This document shows positions 25,157 through 35,742 of a stretch of 64,000 bases of DNA, one piece after another (the first letter of the stretch is position 1; every line of letters starts with the position of its first letter). The translations under genes were made by a program, and so were the position numbers. A model generated the notes under the pieces. The model worked only from the letters and a program-made list of their open reading frames with translations. It was not told the origin of the DNA and did no database searches. The stretch spans positions 2,683,588 through 2,747,587 of the forward strand of contig NZ_CP062788.1 of NCBI RefSeq assembly GCF_025136295.1. The letters run 5' to 3'. Origin of the DNA: Aestuariispira ectoiniformans (GTDB taxonomy: Bacteria; Pseudomonadota; Alphaproteobacteria; UBA8366; Aestuariispiraceae).

Positions 25157-26461
25157 ATGGAAGCGTCAACAATTGGCATCCTGGGATTTATAATCGCCCT
25201 GCTTTTAATATTGGTCCGCGTTCCCGTGGCAATTGCGATGGGGCTGGTTGGCGCCATCGGGTTCGGGATCATCAACGGATTCGACTCTGTGGCTTTTGTT
25301 ATGGGGGCAGCTCCATTCGAATCGGTTTTCCCCTACACATTATCCGTTGTGCCTTTGTTTTTGATGATGGGGGTGTTCGCATCGCATGCAGGGCTCTCAA
25401 GTAGCCTGTTTCGTGGCGTGAACGCCTTTGTCGGACATTTCAAGGGAGGGCTGGCAATGGCCAGCATCGGGGCTTGCGCCGGCTTTGGCGCGATCTGTGG
25501 GTCCAGCCTTGCGACAGCCGCAACGATGTGCCGTGTAACGCTCCCGGAAATGAGACGTCATGGATATGATGACAGCCTGTCTTCGGCAGCCATTGCTGCG
25601 GGCGGTACGTTAGGCGTTTTGATCCCCCCCAGCATTCTTCTGGTGATCTATGGTCTGTTGACTGAACAATCCATTGGTCGGTTGTTCGCGGCGGCTCTGA
25701 TCCCGGGCCTTCTGGCGACGCTGTTATATATGGGGGCCGTGGCAGTTCAGGTTCGTAGAAATCCGGAACTGGGTCCGGCTGCGCGTAAGTACTCCTGGTC
25801 GGAGCGATTTGAAACCTTACGGGAAATCCGTGCGGTCGTCGGTCTCTTCGCGTTGGTGATTGGCGGCATCTACATTGGGTTGTTCTCTCCAACCGAAGCT
25901 GCGGCTGTCGGTGCATTCGGCGCAATTGTTATGGCTGTGGCGCGGAAGGCGATTACGAAATCCGTATTCTGGGAATGCATGCGTGAAACTGCACAGATGA
26001 CGGGGATGATCTTCCTGATTCTCATCGGTGCGGCCGTCTTCAACTATTTTATCGAAACCACGAATTTGCCGCAGTTGCTTATCAGTGCCGTAGGGGAGGC
26101 GGGGTTGAGCCCGATAACGGTCCTGCTGTTGTTGATGGTGTTTTATATCATTCTCGGTTGCTTTATGGACGCGCTATCAATGATTCTCCTTACGGTGCCA
26201 TTTGTGTTTCCGTTGATCTCTGCGTTGGGGTTGGATCCGATCTGGTTTGGCGTGTTGTTGGTTACAGTCGCAGAACTGGGACTGATCACGCCGCCGGTGG
26301 GAATGAACCTGTTCATTATCCAAGGGGTGGCCGGCAACATGCGCCTGGAGACCGTTGCGAAGGGAGTCGTACCATTTCTGATCGCAGATATAATACGCCT
26401 GGCGATTTTGATCCTGATTCCTGGTCTGGTGCTTTGGTTGCCAAGCATCACAGCGTTCTGA
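25157..26461 (+). CDS. dctM: TRAP transporter large permease subunit (DctM family)
   Basis: A 434-residue integral membrane protein with about twelve hydrophobic segments, the sodium-coupled transport subunit. Family blocks seen are VPLFLMMGVFASHAG, GGLAMASIGACAGFGAICGSS, GTLGVLIPPSILLVIYG, FSPTEAAAVGAFGAI, GCFMDALSMILLTVPFVFP and ELGLITPPVGMNLFIIQG. Full length. Last gene of the dctPQM operon; two tRNA-Asp genes follow. Confidence 0.95.
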   Translation: MEASTIGILGFIIALLLILVRVPVAIAMGLVGAIGFGIINGFDSVAFVMGAAPFESVFPYTLSVVPLFLMMGVFASHAGLSSSLFRGVNAFVGHFKGGLAMASIGACAGFGAICGSSLATAATMCRVTLPEMRRHGYDDSLSSAAIAAGGTLGVLIPPSILLVIYGLLTEQSIGRLFAAALIPGLLATLLYMGAVAVQVRRNPELGPAARKYSWSERFETLREIRAVVGLFALVIGGIYIGLFSPTEAAAVGAFGAIVMAVARKAITKSVFWECMRETAQMTGMIFLILIGAAVFNYFIETTNLPQLLISAVGEAGLSPITVLLLLMVFYIILGCFMDALSMILLTVPFVFPLISALGLDPIWFGVLLVTVAELGLITPPVGMNLFIIQGVAGNMRLETVAKGVVPFLIADIIRLAILILIPGLVLWLPSITAF

Positions 26462-26527
26462 AATTCGCAAAAAACATAGGCTTTTTGTCGGCCTGAAAAA
26501 ATATTAAGGAATGCGTGTTTTACTTGC

Positions 26528-26556
26528 TTGACAGTACCGGCCTGGAGCCGTAAATA
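26528..26556 (+). promoter_or_regulatory. Consensus sigma-70 promoter of tRNA-Asp copy 1
   Basis: TTGACA (26528-26533), 17-bp spacer, TAAATA (26551-26556), followed by a GC-rich discriminator. The leader to the tRNA is about 50 bases. Confidence 0.85.
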
Positions 26557-26611
26557 TCCGCCCGTCGCCACGGAGCGCGTAACGAAAACGCAACGCGGCG
26601 GCGGCACCTGA

Positions 26612-26688
26612 GGGGGTGTAGCTCAGTTGGTTAGAGCGCTGGCCTGTCACGCCAGAGGCCGCGGGTTCAAGTCCCGTCACTCCCGCCA
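26612..26688 (+). tRNA. tRNA-Asp (anticodon GUC), copy 1
   Basis: 77 bases with acceptor GGGGGTG/CACTCCC (one G-T pair), D-arm GCTCAGTTGGTTAGAGC, anticodon loop CTGTCAC giving GTC, T-arm GCGGGTTCAAGTCCCGT, and encoded CCA. Identical to copy 2. Confidence 0.97.
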
Positions 26689-26700
26689 TCTTATGGCAAC

Positions 26701-26744
26701 ACACAAGGGCCGGTCATTCAGTTGACCGGCCCTTGTGTGTTTTA
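26701..26744 (+). terminator. Strong terminator after tRNA-Asp copy 1
   Basis: A perfect 16-bp stem (26701-26716 with 26723-26738, 6-base loop) followed by GTTTTAT. It shows that the two tRNA-Asp genes are separate transcription units. Confidence 0.9.
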
Positions 26745-26868
26745 TGCATTGTCAGGCTGTCCGCTTTTTATCATCTGGAATTTCACCGCTAAAATGCTGC
26801 TAATCTACTGATAAACATGTGAAAACCGTCATTTTATAAAAAAAATGAAATAATTCGCAGGGACTTGC

Positions 26869-26897
26869 TTGACAGTAGCGGGCTGGGGCCGTAAATA
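26869..26897 (+). promoter_or_regulatory. Consensus sigma-70 promoter of tRNA-Asp copy 2
   Basis: TTGACA (26869-26874), 17-bp spacer, TAAATA (26892-26897). Core elements are unchanged from copy 1 even though the spacer has three substitutions. Confidence 0.85.
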
Positions 26898-26952
26898 TCC
26901 GCCCGTCGCCACGGAGCACGTAATGAAAACGCAACGCGGTGACGACACCTGA

Positions 26953-27029
26953 GGGGGTGTAGCTCAGTTGGTTAGAGCGCTGGCCTGTCACGCCAGAGGC
27001 CGCGGGTTCAAGTCCCGTCACTCCCGCCA
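26953..27029 (+). tRNA. tRNA-Asp (anticodon GUC), copy 2
   Basis: The same 77-base sequence as copy 1 including the CCA end, with anticodon GTC. No differences seen. Confidence 0.97.
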
Positions 27030-27405
27030 CTTCTTCTGTTCAAAATCCTTGGGCGAGGCATGATGGTAGCGTTGAGCTGCTGGGTATGCTGCGCCTCTTT
27101 TTTTATGCGCAATCTTAGCGTTTTTATATCCTCCACAGCTAAACTTATCCCTTTGCTTTTCCGGGTAATGTTTCTATAGTGCCGCCGCATCAGCGGAGCG
27201 GCTTTTTTGTTCAGGCTGCGTCATTTTTTTGCAGTGCGGCGTCTGGTCAGGCAGCCCCGCTTTTGTTAAGAAACGTTTGAATAATGGATCATGGGCGAAG
27301 ACGGGTAGATCGGTACTTCTGGTGCCGGCCTGTTTTTATTGTAAATCCAGCCTGCCTGCTGACTTGCCTTTGCCAAGTTGCGGGTTGTGCTGAGGGGAGC
27401 GTTAT
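27030..27405 (+). promoter_or_regulatory. Upstream region of the nuo operon
   Basis: 376 bases without a gene. A possible sigma-70 promoter is TTGCTT (27153-27158), 16-bp spacer, TATAGT (27175-27180), the best such match here for nuo. No further gene is evident. Confidence 0.5.
27181..27208 (+). terminator. Hairpin with T6 upstream of nuo
   Basis: GCCGCCGC pairs with GCG-GA-GCGGC (27181-27202, ATCA loop, two-base bulge) followed by TTTTTT. It may end the tRNA-Asp copy 2 transcript; it also overlaps the start region of the candidate promoter just before it. Confidence 0.65.
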
Positions 27406-27771
27406 ATGGAAGAGCTCTTACGCGAGTATTTGCCGATTCTAGTGTTTTTGGGATTGGCGGTTGTGCTGTCCGCCGTACTTGTGTTCGGCAGCATGATCGT
27501 TGCCCGGCAGAAGCCGGACCCGGAAAAGCTTTCTGCTTACGAATGTGGTTTTGAAGCATTCGATGATGCCCGGACCCGTTTCGACGTTCGTTTTTATCTT
27601 GTCACCCTGCTGTTTATCATCTTCGACCTCGAAGTGGCCTTTCTGTTCCCATGGGCTGTCAGCCTCGGGAATATCGGGCTGTTCGGTTTCTGGTCGATGA
27701 TCATTTTCCTGGGGATCCTGACTATTGGATTTGCCTATGAGTGGAAGAAAGGGGCGCTGGAATGGGAGTGA
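27406..27771 (+). CDS. nuoA: NADH-quinone oxidoreductase subunit A
   Basis: A 121-residue membrane-arm subunit with three helices. The conserved loop after helix 1 reads [23 protein letters not shown] in two overlapping parts ([16 protein letters not shown]), including the Cys of the quinone-channel loop that reports active/deactive states in mitochondria. First gene of a complete 14-gene complex I operon; it overlaps nuoB by 10 bases. Confidence 0.97.
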   Translation: MEELLREYLPILVFLGLAVVLSAVLVFGSMIVARQKPDPEKLSAYECGFEAFDDARTRFDVRFYLVTLLFIIFDLEVAFLFPWAVSLGNIGLFGFWSMIIFLGILTIGFAYEWKKGALEWE

Positions 27772-28307
27772 TTAAACAGGACGCCGGTGCGCCGCTGCCT
27801 CCCGGTGACGCGCAGAATGCTGTTCTGAAAGCTGTTAACCAGGAGCTTCAGGACAAAGGTTTCGTCGTTGCGAATGTGGACAAGCTGGTCAACTGGGCGC
27901 GTACAGGTTCCATGTGGCCGATGACTTTCGGTCTGGCTTGTTGTGCCGTTGAGATGATTCATGCCTACATGCCGCGTTATGACCTTGACCGGTTTGGTGT
28001 TGTGGTGCGCGCGTCTCCTCGTCAGTCCGACGTGATGATTGTCGCGGGAACGCTGACGAACAAGATGGCACCGGCACTTCGCAAGGTTTACGACCAGATG
28101 GCCGAGCCGCGTTGGGTGATCTCGATGGGGTCCTGCGCGAATGGTGGTGGTTACTATCACTATTCCTATTCGGTTGTTCGTGGCTGTGACCGGGTTGTTC
28201 CGGTGGACATCTATGTACCGGGTTGCCCGCCGACGGCTGAGGCGCTGGTCTATGGGGTGCTGCAGCTCCAGAAGAAAATTAGGCGAACGGGTACAATCGC
28301 CCGATAA
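27762..28307 (+). CDS. nuoB: NADH-quinone oxidoreductase subunit B
   Basis: A 181-residue peripheral-arm subunit that binds cluster N2, the last 4Fe-4S before quinone. Its ligands are the tandem Cys60-Cys61 ([10 protein letters not shown]), Cys125 (GSCANGGG) and Cys155 ([11 protein letters not shown]). An upstream in-frame GTG at 27741 is possible, but AGGGG at 27750-27754 places the start at the ATG at 27762, inside the end of nuoA. Confidence 0.97.
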   Translation: MGVIKQDAGAPLPPGDAQNAVLKAVNQELQDKGFVVANVDKLVNWARTGSMWPMTFGLACCAVEMIHAYMPRYDLDRFGVVVRASPRQSDVMIVAGTLTNKMAPALRKVYDQMAEPRWVISMGSCANGGGYYHYSYSVVRGCDRVVPVDIYVPGCPPTAEALVYGVLQLQKKIRRTGTIAR

Positions 28308-28336
28308 TTGCGCGACTGGAGAGGATTCTCAGGACA

Positions 28337-28972
28337 ATGGATGATAAATCCCAAGCGTTGGTCGATTTGGGCAACTATATCGCGGGTAAGTTTCCCGATG
28401 ATATCAAAAGCCACGAATTGATTAATGGCGAACTGGTTGTTGTTGTTGGTTTGCGTTCAATCCAGAAAATTGCGCAGTTTGTCCGCGATGACGCCAACTG
28501 TCTCTTTAAAATGTGTGTTGATATCTGCGGTGTTGACTATCCGGAACGTGAAAAACGTTTCGAGGTGGTCTATAACCTTTTGAGTTTGAAGCAAAACTTG
28601 CGTTTGCGCCTCAAGGTGAACACCGATGAAGATACCGCTGTTCCGTCCGTTGCCGGTGTCTGGCCGTCGGCGAACTGGTTCGAGCGTGAAGCATGGGACA
28701 TGTATGGTGTGTTCTTCAGCGAACATCCCGATCTGCGCCGTATTCTGACCGACTATGGTTTTGAAGGGCACCCGCAGCGCAAAGATTTCCCGCTTACCGG
28801 CTATGTCGAGGTGCGTTACGACGACGAGCAAAGCCGCGTTGTCTACGAACCGGTCAAGCTGACCCAGGAATTCCGCAACTTTGATTTCCTGAGCCCGTGG
28901 GAAGGCATGACGCCTCAGCTTCCCGGCGATGAAAAAGCCGAAGCACAAAACCAAGAGGGAGAGGGCAAGTAA
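28337..28972 (+). CDS. nuoC: NADH-quinone oxidoreductase subunit C
   Basis: A 211-residue 30-kDa-type subunit of the quinone-module arm. The signature [31 protein letters not shown] is seen as [20 protein letters not shown] plus [20 protein letters not shown]. It is separate from nuoD, as in mitochondria and alphaproteobacteria, and unlike the fused nuoCD of enterobacteria. The last 20 residues are charged and variable. Confidence 0.97.
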   Translation: MDDKSQALVDLGNYIAGKFPDDIKSHELINGELVVVVGLRSIQKIAQFVRDDANCLFKMCVDICGVDYPEREKRFEVVYNLLSLKQNLRLRLKVNTDEDTAVPSVAGVWPSANWFEREAWDMYGVFFSEHPDLRRILTDYGFEGHPQRKDFPLTGYVEVRYDDEQSRVVYEPVKLTQEFRNFDFLSPWEGMTPQLPGDEKAEAQNQEGEGK

Positions 28973-28974
28973 TC

Positions 28975-30174
28975 ATGGCCGAACCCGCACTGAAACCAGA
29001 AGATCCGACAATCAAACCGCTGACCATGAACTTTGGTCCGCAGCACCCTGCAGCGCACGGTGTGTTGCGTATGGTCATGGAAATGGACGGCGAGGTCGTG
29101 GAGCGTCTGGACCCGCATATCGGTCTCCTCCATCGCGGTACCGAAAAGCTCATTGAATATAAGACCTATATGCAGGCGATCCCCTATTTCGATCGCCTGG
29201 ACTATGTGGCGCCGATGGCGCAGGAGCATGCCTTCTGCCTGGCCACGGAAAAGCTGCTGGGGGTCGAAGTTCCGGAACGTGGTCAGTATATGCGCGTTCT
29301 CTGGGCTGAGATTAACCGTATCCTGAATCACCTGTTGAACGTTCCTGCATACGCCCTTGATATTGGGGCAATGACCCCGATGCTTTGGGCGTTTGAAGAA
29401 CGCGAAAAGCTGATGGAGTTTTATGAAGGCGTTTGCGGTGCTCGTTTGCACGCAGCCTTCTTCCGCGTTGGCGGGGTTCATCAGGATATGCCGGCTGACA
29501 TGGCCGAGAAAATCCTGGAATGGGCCGATGCCTTCCCGAAATTCCTTGCGGATATGGAAACGCTCCTCACGGACAACCGTATCTTCAAGCAGCGTTCGGT
29601 TGATATTGGAATTATTTCTCAGGAAGATGCCCTTGCCTGGGGATGCACCGGTCCGGTTCTGCGCGGTTCCGGGATTGCCTGGGACCTTCGTAAAGCTCAG
29701 CCTTACGACGTTTATGATCGCATGGACTTTGACATTCCGGTCGGTAAGACGGGTGACTGCTATGCGCGTTACCTGGTCCGTGTGGAAGAAATGCGCCAGA
29801 GCCTGCGCATTATCAAACAGTGCCTGGCTGAAATGCCCGAAGGACCGGTTCTCAGCACGGACAGCAAAGTCAGCCCGCCGCGTCGCGGTGACATGAAGCA
29901 GTCGATGGAAGCATTGATCCATCACTTCAAGCTTTATACCGAAGGCTTCCATGTTCCGGCTGGTGAAACCTATACCGCAGTCGAGGCACCGAAAGGTGAG
30001 TTCGGGGTTTATTTGGTGTCTGACGGAACCAACAAACCGTATCGCTGTAAAATCCGGGCGCCGGGCTTTGCCCATCTGCAATCCATGGATCACTTCTGCC
30101 GCGGCCATATGCTGGCAGACTCCGTGGCGATTTTGGGGGCGTTCGACGTCGTGTTTGGTGAGATCGACCGATGA
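28975..30174 (+). CDS. nuoD: NADH-quinone oxidoreductase subunit D
   Basis: A 399-residue 49-kDa-type subunit lining the quinone site, derived from hydrogenase large subunits. Seen are [20 protein letters not shown] (quinone-site His region), [44 protein letters not shown] and the C-terminal DVVFGEIDR. Starts 2 bases after nuoC; its TGA overlaps the ATG of nuoE (ATGA). Confidence 0.98.
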   Translation: MAEPALKPEDPTIKPLTMNFGPQHPAAHGVLRMVMEMDGEVVERLDPHIGLLHRGTEKLIEYKTYMQAIPYFDRLDYVAPMAQEHAFCLATEKLLGVEVPERGQYMRVLWAEINRILNHLLNVPAYALDIGAMTPMLWAFEEREKLMEFYEGVCGARLHAAFFRVGGVHQDMPADMAEKILEWADAFPKFLADMETLLTDNRIFKQRSVDIGIISQEDALAWGCTGPVLRGSGIAWDLRKAQPYDVYDRMDFDIPVGKTGDCYARYLVRVEEMRQSLRIIKQCLAEMPEGPVLSTDSKVSPPRRGDMKQSMEALIHHFKLYTEGFHVPAGETYTAVEAPKGEFGVYLVSDGTNKPYRCKIRAPGFAHLQSMDHFCRGHMLADSVAILGAFDVVFGEIDR

Positions 30175-30785
30175 CAGTAGAGACATTTGAATTCGAAGGG
30201 GAATATCTGGCAGAGGTCGAAAGGGCCATTGCCAAATATCCCGAAGGCCGCGAGCAGAGCGCAGTTCTGGCTATGCTCGACCAGGCACAACGGCAAAACC
30301 ACGCAAACGGTCACTATGTCACCGATGCGGCGATTGACACCATTTCGCGCATGTTGAGCATGCCGCGTATTCGTGTACTGGAAGTTGCCACCTTCTTCAC
30401 AATGATCAACCTGGAGCCGGTTGGCGAGTACCACCTGCAGCTTTGTGGCACGACGCCGTGCATGCTGCGTGGGGCCAAGGACCTGCGGGCGGCCATTGAA
30501 AAGCATCTCGACATCGAAAATGGTGAGACGACTGCGGACAAGAAATTCACCTTGACCGAAGTTGAATGCTTGGGTGCTTGCTGTAACGCGCCGATGGTTC
30601 AGATCAATGACGATTTCTTTGAAGATCTGACGCCGGAAATCATGGTCGAAATTCTCGACAAATTGGCCAAGGGCGAAGATGTGACACCGGGGCCGCAGAA
30701 CGGTCGCCATTGTTCGGAGCCGGAAGGTGGGCCGATTACGTTGCAGGAAGGTGATTTCCCGCAGCGTGCCGGAGCAGGGGAGTAA
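30171..30785 (+). CDS. nuoE: NADH-quinone oxidoreductase subunit E
   Basis: A 204-residue 24-kDa-type subunit with a thioredoxin-like 2Fe-2S site (cluster N1a). Ligands are Cys92 and Cys97 (CGTTPC) and Cys133 and Cys137 ([10 protein letters not shown]). The C-terminal 35 residues ([20 protein letters not shown]) are a low-complexity extension common in this class. Start ATG overlaps nuoD by 4 bases. Confidence 0.97.
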   Translation: MTVETFEFEGEYLAEVERAIAKYPEGREQSAVLAMLDQAQRQNHANGHYVTDAAIDTISRMLSMPRIRVLEVATFFTMINLEPVGEYHLQLCGTTPCMLRGAKDLRAAIEKHLDIENGETTADKKFTLTEVECLGACCNAPMVQINDDFFEDLTPEIMVEILDKLAKGEDVTPGPQNGRHCSEPEGGPITLQEGDFPQRAGAGE

Positions 30786-30788
30786 ACC

Positions 30789-32066
30789 ATGCTGCAAGAT
30801 AAGGATCGTATGTACACAAATCTTTACGGATATTATCCGTGGAATTTGAAAGACGCGATGAAGCGTGGCGCCTGGTCCGATACCAAGACCTATATCGAAA
30901 AAGGCCGTGAATGGCTGGTCGAGGAAGTTAAGGAATCCGGCTTGCGTGGCCGTGGTGGTGCAGGCTTTCCGACCGGTTTGAAATGGTCGTTCATGCCCAA
31001 GCAAAGCGACGGTCGTCCGTCTTACCTGGTTGTGAACGCGGACGAATCGGAGCCGGGTACCTGTAAGGACCGCGAGATTATCCGTAATGACCCGCATATC
31101 CTGATCGAAGGATGCCTCCTGGCGTCCGTGGCGATGGGTGCTGAGGCTTGCTACATCTATATCCGTGGCGAGTTCGTGCGCGAAGCCCAGGTGTTGGAGG
31201 CAGCAGTTGCCGAAGCCTATGAAGCGGGCCTGATTGGTAAGAATGCCTGCAAATCCGGATATGACTTTGACCTTTACGTCCATCGTGGGGCAGGGGCTTA
31301 CATCTGCGGTGAGGAAACCGCATTGATCGAAAGCCTGGAAGGCAAAAAAGGCCAGCCTCGTCTGAAGCCGCCGTTCCCGGCCATGGCTGGCCTGTATGGT
31401 TGCCCGACGACGGTGAACAATGTTGAATCGATTGCCTCCGTACCGGCGATCGTCAAACGCGGCGCAAGCTGGTTCAAGGGCTTTGGCCGCGAAAACAACC
31501 ACGGTACCAAGCTGTTCTGCATATCGGGGCATGTAAACAAGCCCTGCAATGTGGAAGAATCCATGTCGATCTCCATGAAAGAGCTGTTGGAAAAACATTG
31601 CGGCGGCGTTCGTGGCGGTTGGGACAACCTGCTTGCAGTAATTCCTGGTGGTTCGTCGGTGCCAGTGATGCCGAAGAACCTCTGTGATGAAGCGATCATG
31701 GACTATGACGGTCTGAAAGAGCATGGGTCGGGCCTTGGCACCGCCGCTGTGATTGTCATGGATAAGTCCACGGACATTGTCGCGGCCATCGCGCGTCTCA
31801 GCTATTTCTACAAACATGAAAGCTGTGGCCAGTGCACGCCCTGTCGGGAAGGCACGGGCTGGATGTGGCGTGTTATGGAGCGTTTGGTGAAAGGCCAGGC
31901 CAATGTCGAGGAAATCGACATGCTCTGGGAAGTTACCAAACAGGTGGAAGGGCATACGATCTGCGCGTTGGGTGATGCGGCTGCATGGCCGATCCAGGGC
32001 CTGATCCGTCATTTCCGTCCTGAATTGGAGCGGCGCATTCTTGAAGCCCGCAAAAACGCGGCTTAA
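30789..32066 (+). CDS. nuoF: NADH-quinone oxidoreductase subunit F
   Basis: A 425-residue 51-kDa-type subunit that oxidises NADH. The NADH/FMN loop [15 protein letters not shown] is at 54-68, the FMN contacts include [15 protein letters not shown], and cluster N3 ligands are Cys346, Cys349, Cys352 ([14 protein letters not shown]) and a later Cys in [15 protein letters not shown] second possible ATG lies 21 bases downstream, but AGGGGAG suits 30789. Confidence 0.98.
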   Translation: MLQDKDRMYTNLYGYYPWNLKDAMKRGAWSDTKTYIEKGREWLVEEVKESGLRGRGGAGFPTGLKWSFMPKQSDGRPSYLVVNADESEPGTCKDREIIRNDPHILIEGCLLASVAMGAEACYIYIRGEFVREAQVLEAAVAEAYEAGLIGKNACKSGYDFDLYVHRGAGAYICGEETALIESLEGKKGQPRLKPPFPAMAGLYGCPTTVNNVESIASVPAIVKRGASWFKGFGRENNHGTKLFCISGHVNKPCNVEESMSISMKELLEKHCGGVRGGWDNLLAVIPGGSSVPVMPKNLCDEAIMDYDGLKEHGSGLGTAAVIVMDKSTDIVAAIARLSYFYKHESCGQCTPCREGTGWMWRVMERLVKGQANVEEIDMLWEVTKQVEGHTICALGDAAAWPIQGLIRHFRPELERRILEARKNAA

Positions 32067-32083
32067 GGGAAAGAGGACTGACA

Positions 32084-34150
32084 ATGCCGACGTGTAAAGT
32101 AAACGGCCAGGAAGTCGAATTCGAAGCCGGCATGACCGTCATGCAGGTCTGCGAGCTGGCGGGCGTAGAAGTGCCCCGTTTCTGCTATCACGAACGCCTT
32201 TCCGTTGCCGGTAACTGCCGTATGTGCCTGGTTGAAGTGAAGCCTGGACCGCCGAAGCCGGCGGCAAGCTGCGCTCTGCCGGCTGGTGATGGCATGGAAA
32301 TCTCCACCGAAAGTGAAATGGTGAAGAAGGCGCGCAACGGCGTCATGGAGTTCCTGTTGATCAACCACCCCCTGGATTGCCCGATCTGCGACCAGGGTGG
32401 TGAATGTGACCTTCAGGACCAGGCCATGGCCTACGGCCGCGGCGGCAGCCGCTTCCACGAAAACAAGCGCGCAGTTAAAGACAAGTATATGGGTCCGCTG
32501 GTCAATACGATCATGACCCGTTGCATTCACTGCACACGCTGTGTTCGTTTCTCGACCGAGGTTGCAGGCGTCACCGATATGGGACTGTTGAACCGAGGTG
32601 AAAACGCTGAAATCTCCACGCTGGAAAAAGCGATCGCTTCGGAACTTTCCGCCAACGTGATTGATCTTTGCCCGGTTGGCGCACTGACCTCCAAGCCGTA
32701 TGCCTTCAACGCACGGCCTTGGGAATTGCGCAAGACTGAGACAATCGACGTTCTGGATGCCGTGGGCTCCAACATTCGCGTCGATGCACGCGGTAACGAA
32801 GTTCTGCGTGTCCTGCCGCGTCTCAACGAAGATGTGAACGAAGAGTGGATCTCCGACAAAACCCGCTACGCCTGTGACGGCCTGAGTCGCCAGCGGTTGG
32901 ACCGCCCGTATGTTCGCGGGGAAGACGGTAAACTGCAGGCTGCTGGCTGGAATGATGCCTTTGCGGCAGTTGCCGGGGCATTGGACGGCAAGGCGGGCGA
33001 TGAGGTCGCCGCCATTGCCGGTGACCAGGTGGATGTTGAATCCATGTACGCCCTGAAAGAACTCATGGGCGCGCTGGGCAGCAGCAATATTGACTGCCGC
33101 CAGGACGGCGCGAAATTGGATAACAAGACCCGTGCTTCTTACCTCTTCAACACCAGCATCGCCGGTATTGAAGAAGCCGACGCGGTTCTGATTGTCGGTT
33201 CCAACCCGCGCTGGGAGGCACCGATCCTGAACGCCCGTCTTCGTAAGCGTTGGCTCACCGGCAAGATGAAAGTCGGCGTGATCGGTGAAACGCTTCGCCT
33301 GACCTACGACTATGAATATCTTGGCGCGGGCCCGGAAACGCTCAAGGAAGTTGCAGAAGGTAAGCACGATTTTGCAAAAGTGCTGAAAGATGCCGAAAAC
33401 CCGATGATTATCGTGGGGGCAGGCGCTGTTGCACGCGAAGACGGTGCCCAGGTCTTGGCGGCTGCCAAGAAAGTTGCCGACACAACCGGGATGATCAAAG
33501 ACGGGTGGAACGGTTTCAACCTACTGCAACGTGCCGCAAGCCGCGTTGGCGGGCTTGATATCGGCTTCCTCCCAGGCGAGGGCGGCAAAGACGTCGCCGG
33601 TATCCTGGACGGGGCCGAGAAAGGCGACATCAAGGTTGTATACCTGCTCGACGCAGATGAAATCGACACATCCAAATTGAAAGATGCTTTCGTAATCTAC
33701 CAGGGCCATCATGGCGATGCTGGTGCAAAGGTCGCGGATGTGATCCTTCCGGGTGCTGCATATACCGAGAAGTCGGGTACCTATGTGAATACCGAAGGTC
33801 GTGTGCAGGTCGGTCGCCGGGCGGCATTTGCTCCGGGCGAAGGCCGTGAAGACTGGACGATCCTGCGGGCCCTGTCCGAGCGTCTTGGCAAAACCCTGCC
33901 TTACGACAACCTGACGGATCTCCGCATCAAGCTGCGGGGCGAGTTCCCGCATCTGGCGGAAATCGACGCGGCACCGACTGCCGAATGGGGTGATTTCGGT
34001 GTGGATGGTGCGGTGAAAGCGGATGCTTTCCAGAGCCCGGTCGAAAACTTCTACATGACTTGTGCAATTAGCCGGGCGTCGAAAACGATGGCTCAATGTA
34101 CAGAGGAAATCCTTCTGAACGCGAAGGAGGTAACGGGAACAAATGGCTGA
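32084..34150 (+). CDS. nuoG: NADH-quinone oxidoreductase subunit G
   Basis: A 688-residue 75-kDa-type subunit. Cluster N1b: Cys34, Cys45, Cys48, Cys63. Cluster N5: His95, Cys99, Cys102, Cys108 ([14 protein letters not shown]). Cluster N4: Cys147, Cys150, Cys153 (RCIHCTRC) with the fourth Cys in IDLCPVGAL. The rest is a molybdopterin-oxidoreductase-like domain that carries no cofactor. The extra N7 cluster motif of E. coli is not seen. It overlaps nuoH by 8 bases. Confidence 0.98.
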   Translation: MPTCKVNGQEVEFEAGMTVMQVCELAGVEVPRFCYHERLSVAGNCRMCLVEVKPGPPKPAASCALPAGDGMEISTESEMVKKARNGVMEFLLINHPLDCPICDQGGECDLQDQAMAYGRGGSRFHENKRAVKDKYMGPLVNTIMTRCIHCTRCVRFSTEVAGVTDMGLLNRGENAEISTLEKAIASELSANVIDLCPVGALTSKPYAFNARPWELRKTETIDVLDAVGSNIRVDARGNEVLRVLPRLNEDVNEEWISDKTRYACDGLSRQRLDRPYVRGEDGKLQAAGWNDAFAAVAGALDGKAGDEVAAIAGDQVDVESMYALKELMGALGSSNIDCRQDGAKLDNKTRASYLFNTSIAGIEEADAVLIVGSNPRWEAPILNARLRKRWLTGKMKVGVIGETLRLTYDYEYLGAGPETLKEVAEGKHDFAKVLKDAENPMIIVGAGAVAREDGAQVLAAAKKVADTTGMIKDGWNGFNLLQRAASRVGGLDIGFLPGEGGKDVAGILDGAEKGDIKVVYLLDADEIDTSKLKDAFVIYQGHHGDAGAKVADVILPGAAYTEKSGTYVNTEGRVQVGRRAAFAPGEGREDWTILRALSERLGKTLPYDNLTDLRIKLRGEFPHLAEIDAAPTAEWGDFGVDGAVKADAFQSPVENFYMTCAISRASKTMAQCTEEILLNAKEVTGTNG

Positions 34151-35177
34151 AATGGCGACACTTTTTAGCGGTGCCTGGTGGACGGATTATGCTTGGCCGC
34201 TGGTCGAGATCCTGATCTACTGCCTGGTCATTACCGTGCCGATCCTGCTGGCCGTGGCCTATCTGACGCTGGCCGAACGTAAGGTCATTGGCTGGATGCA
34301 GCTTCGTAAGGGGCCGAACGTTGTTGGTCCTTTCGGTTTGCTGCAGCCGCTGGCCGATGGTTTGAAGCTTTTCCTGAAAGAGACCATCGTTCCCTCAGGT
34401 TCAAACCGGGCCTTGTTCGTGATCGCACCAATGCTGACCTTCATCCTGGCGCTGATCGCATGGGCTGTTATTCCCTTTGATGAGGGACTGGTGCTGGCGG
34501 ATATCAACGTCGGTATCCTGTATCTGTTCGCGATCTCCTCGTTTGGGGTCTACGGCATTGTCGTCGCCGGTTGGGCGTCCAACTCGAAATACGCGTTCCT
34601 GGGCGCACTTCGTTCCGCAGCACAGATGGTCTCTTACGAGGTTTCCATCGGTTTTGTGATCGTGAGCGTTCTGCTCTGCGTTGGATCGCTGAACCTCAGC
34701 GATGTTATCGAGGCACAGCGCGGTCTCTGGTTCTTCATTCCCCTGCTGCCGATGTTCGTGGTTTTCTTCGTGTCGGCACTGGCAGAGACAAACCGTGCAC
34801 CGTTCGACCTTCCGGAAGCGGAAGCGGAACTGGTGTCCGGTTACAACGTCGAATATTCCGCAATGGCCTTCGCCCTGTTCTTCCTGGGTGAATACGCAAA
34901 CATGATCCTGATGAGCGGTATGACCGTTGTGTTGTTCCTTGGTGGCTGGTTGCCGCCGGTGGATATCGCACCGTTCAACATGATCCCCGGGATTATCTGG
35001 TTTGCGTTGAAGATTGCGTTTGTTCTGTTCTGCTTCCTTTGGGTACGCGCCACATTCCCGCGTTATCGCTATGACCAGTTGATGCGGCTGGGCTGGAAGG
35101 TCTTCCTTCCGCTGTCGCTGGCCTGGGTAGTAATCACCGCGGGTGTATTGGTCGCTTTTGATCTGTTGCCGAAATGA
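34143..35177 (+). CDS. nuoH: NADH-quinone oxidoreductase subunit H
   Basis: A 344-residue membrane subunit (eight helices or so) at the junction of the arms, forming the quinone entry. Signature loops are [20 protein letters not shown] and [20 protein letters not shown], the latter a Glu-rich loop facing the quinone site. Last helix [19 protein letters not shown]. Confidence 0.98.
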   Translation: MAEMATLFSGAWWTDYAWPLVEILIYCLVITVPILLAVAYLTLAERKVIGWMQLRKGPNVVGPFGLLQPLADGLKLFLKETIVPSGSNRALFVIAPMLTFILALIAWAVIPFDEGLVLADINVGILYLFAISSFGVYGIVVAGWASNSKYAFLGALRSAAQMVSYEVSIGFVIVSVLLCVGSLNLSDVIEAQRGLWFFIPLLPMFVVFFVSALAETNRAPFDLPEAEAELVSGYNVEYSAMAFALFFLGEYANMILMSGMTVVLFLGGWLPPVDIAPFNMIPGIIWFALKIAFVLFCFLWVRATFPRYRYDQLMRLGWKVFLPLSLAWVVITAGVLVAFDLLPK

Positions 35178-35236
35178 TGGCCGGATCAGGACAACGAGTT
35201 AAAGAGTTAAACAAAGTACGGCTTTGGAGAGGATAG

Positions 35237-35725
35237 ATGGCTAGCTTGGATCGCACCGCCCGCTCTTTTTTGCTGGCGGAACTTCTGCAGGGCATGGCAC
35301 TGACTTTGAAGTCCATGTTCCGGCCGAAGCACACCATCAACTATCCGTATGAAAAGGGACCGCTGAGCCCGCGTTTCCGTGGCGAGCATGCATTGCGCCG
35401 CTATGCGAACGGGGAAGAGCGTTGCATCGCCTGTAAACTTTGCGAGGCTATCTGCCCCGCGCAGGCGATTACCATTGAAGCGGAACCGCGTGAAGACGGC
35501 AGTCGCCGCACCACGCGATACGACATCGACATGACGAAATGTATCTATTGTGGCTATTGCCAGGAGGCATGTCCGGTGGATGCCGTGGTCGAAGGTCCGA
35601 ACTTCGAATTCGCGACCGAAACCCGTGAAGAGCTTTACTACAACAAGGAAAAGCTCCTCGCGAATGGCGAACGTTGGGAAAACGAGATCGCTAAGAATAT
35701 CGAACTCGACGCACCGTACCGCTAA
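35237..35725 (+). CDS. nuoI: NADH-quinone oxidoreductase subunit I
   Basis: A 162-residue TYKY-type ferredoxin subunit with two 4Fe-4S clusters (N6a/N6b): Cys63, 66, 69, 73 ([12 protein letters not shown]) and Cys102, 105, 108, 112 ([12 protein letters not shown]). An N-terminal amphipathic helix ([17 protein letters not shown]) anchors it to the membrane. The 59-base gap before it is the longest inside the nuoH-nuoK part of the operon. Confidence 0.98.
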   Translation: MASLDRTARSFLLAELLQGMALTLKSMFRPKHTINYPYEKGPLSPRFRGEHALRRYANGEERCIACKLCEAICPAQAITIEAEPREDGSRRTTRYDIDMTKCIYCGYCQEACPVDAVVEGPNFEFATETREELYYNKEKLLANGERWENEIAKNIELDAPYR

Positions 35726-35742
35726 GGGTCGGAGAGGGAATA

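Larger units (their letters stand above)
26522..26688 (+). repeat. 167-bp direct repeat, copy 1 (promoter plus tRNA-Asp)
   Basis: This unit and 26863-27029 have the same length and differ at only eight positions by my count, all upstream of the tRNA. Both contain promoter, leader and tRNA, so one arose by duplication of the other. Confidence 0.92.
26863..27029 (+). repeat. 167-bp direct repeat, copy 2 (promoter plus tRNA-Asp)
   Basis: Second copy of the unit at 26522-26688. The 174 bases between the copies are unique and contain the copy 1 terminator. Confidence 0.92.

Noticed and set aside
26522-27029. tRNA-Asp direct repeat as phage or island attachment sites
   Set aside because: The repeats contain whole tRNA genes with promoters, the 174 bases between them carry no integrase or cargo, and a plain tandem duplication explains them.
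26504-27030. Two minus-strand reading frames giving MAGVTGLEPAASGVTGQ-like proteins
   Set aside because: They are antisense to the two tRNA-Asp genes and encode the well-known spurious product of that tRNA; no independent coding support.
28915-33367. Several 400-660-residue minus-strand open frames inside the nuo operon
   Set aside because: They are antisense shadows of nuoC-nuoG; the plus-strand genes are unmistakable.
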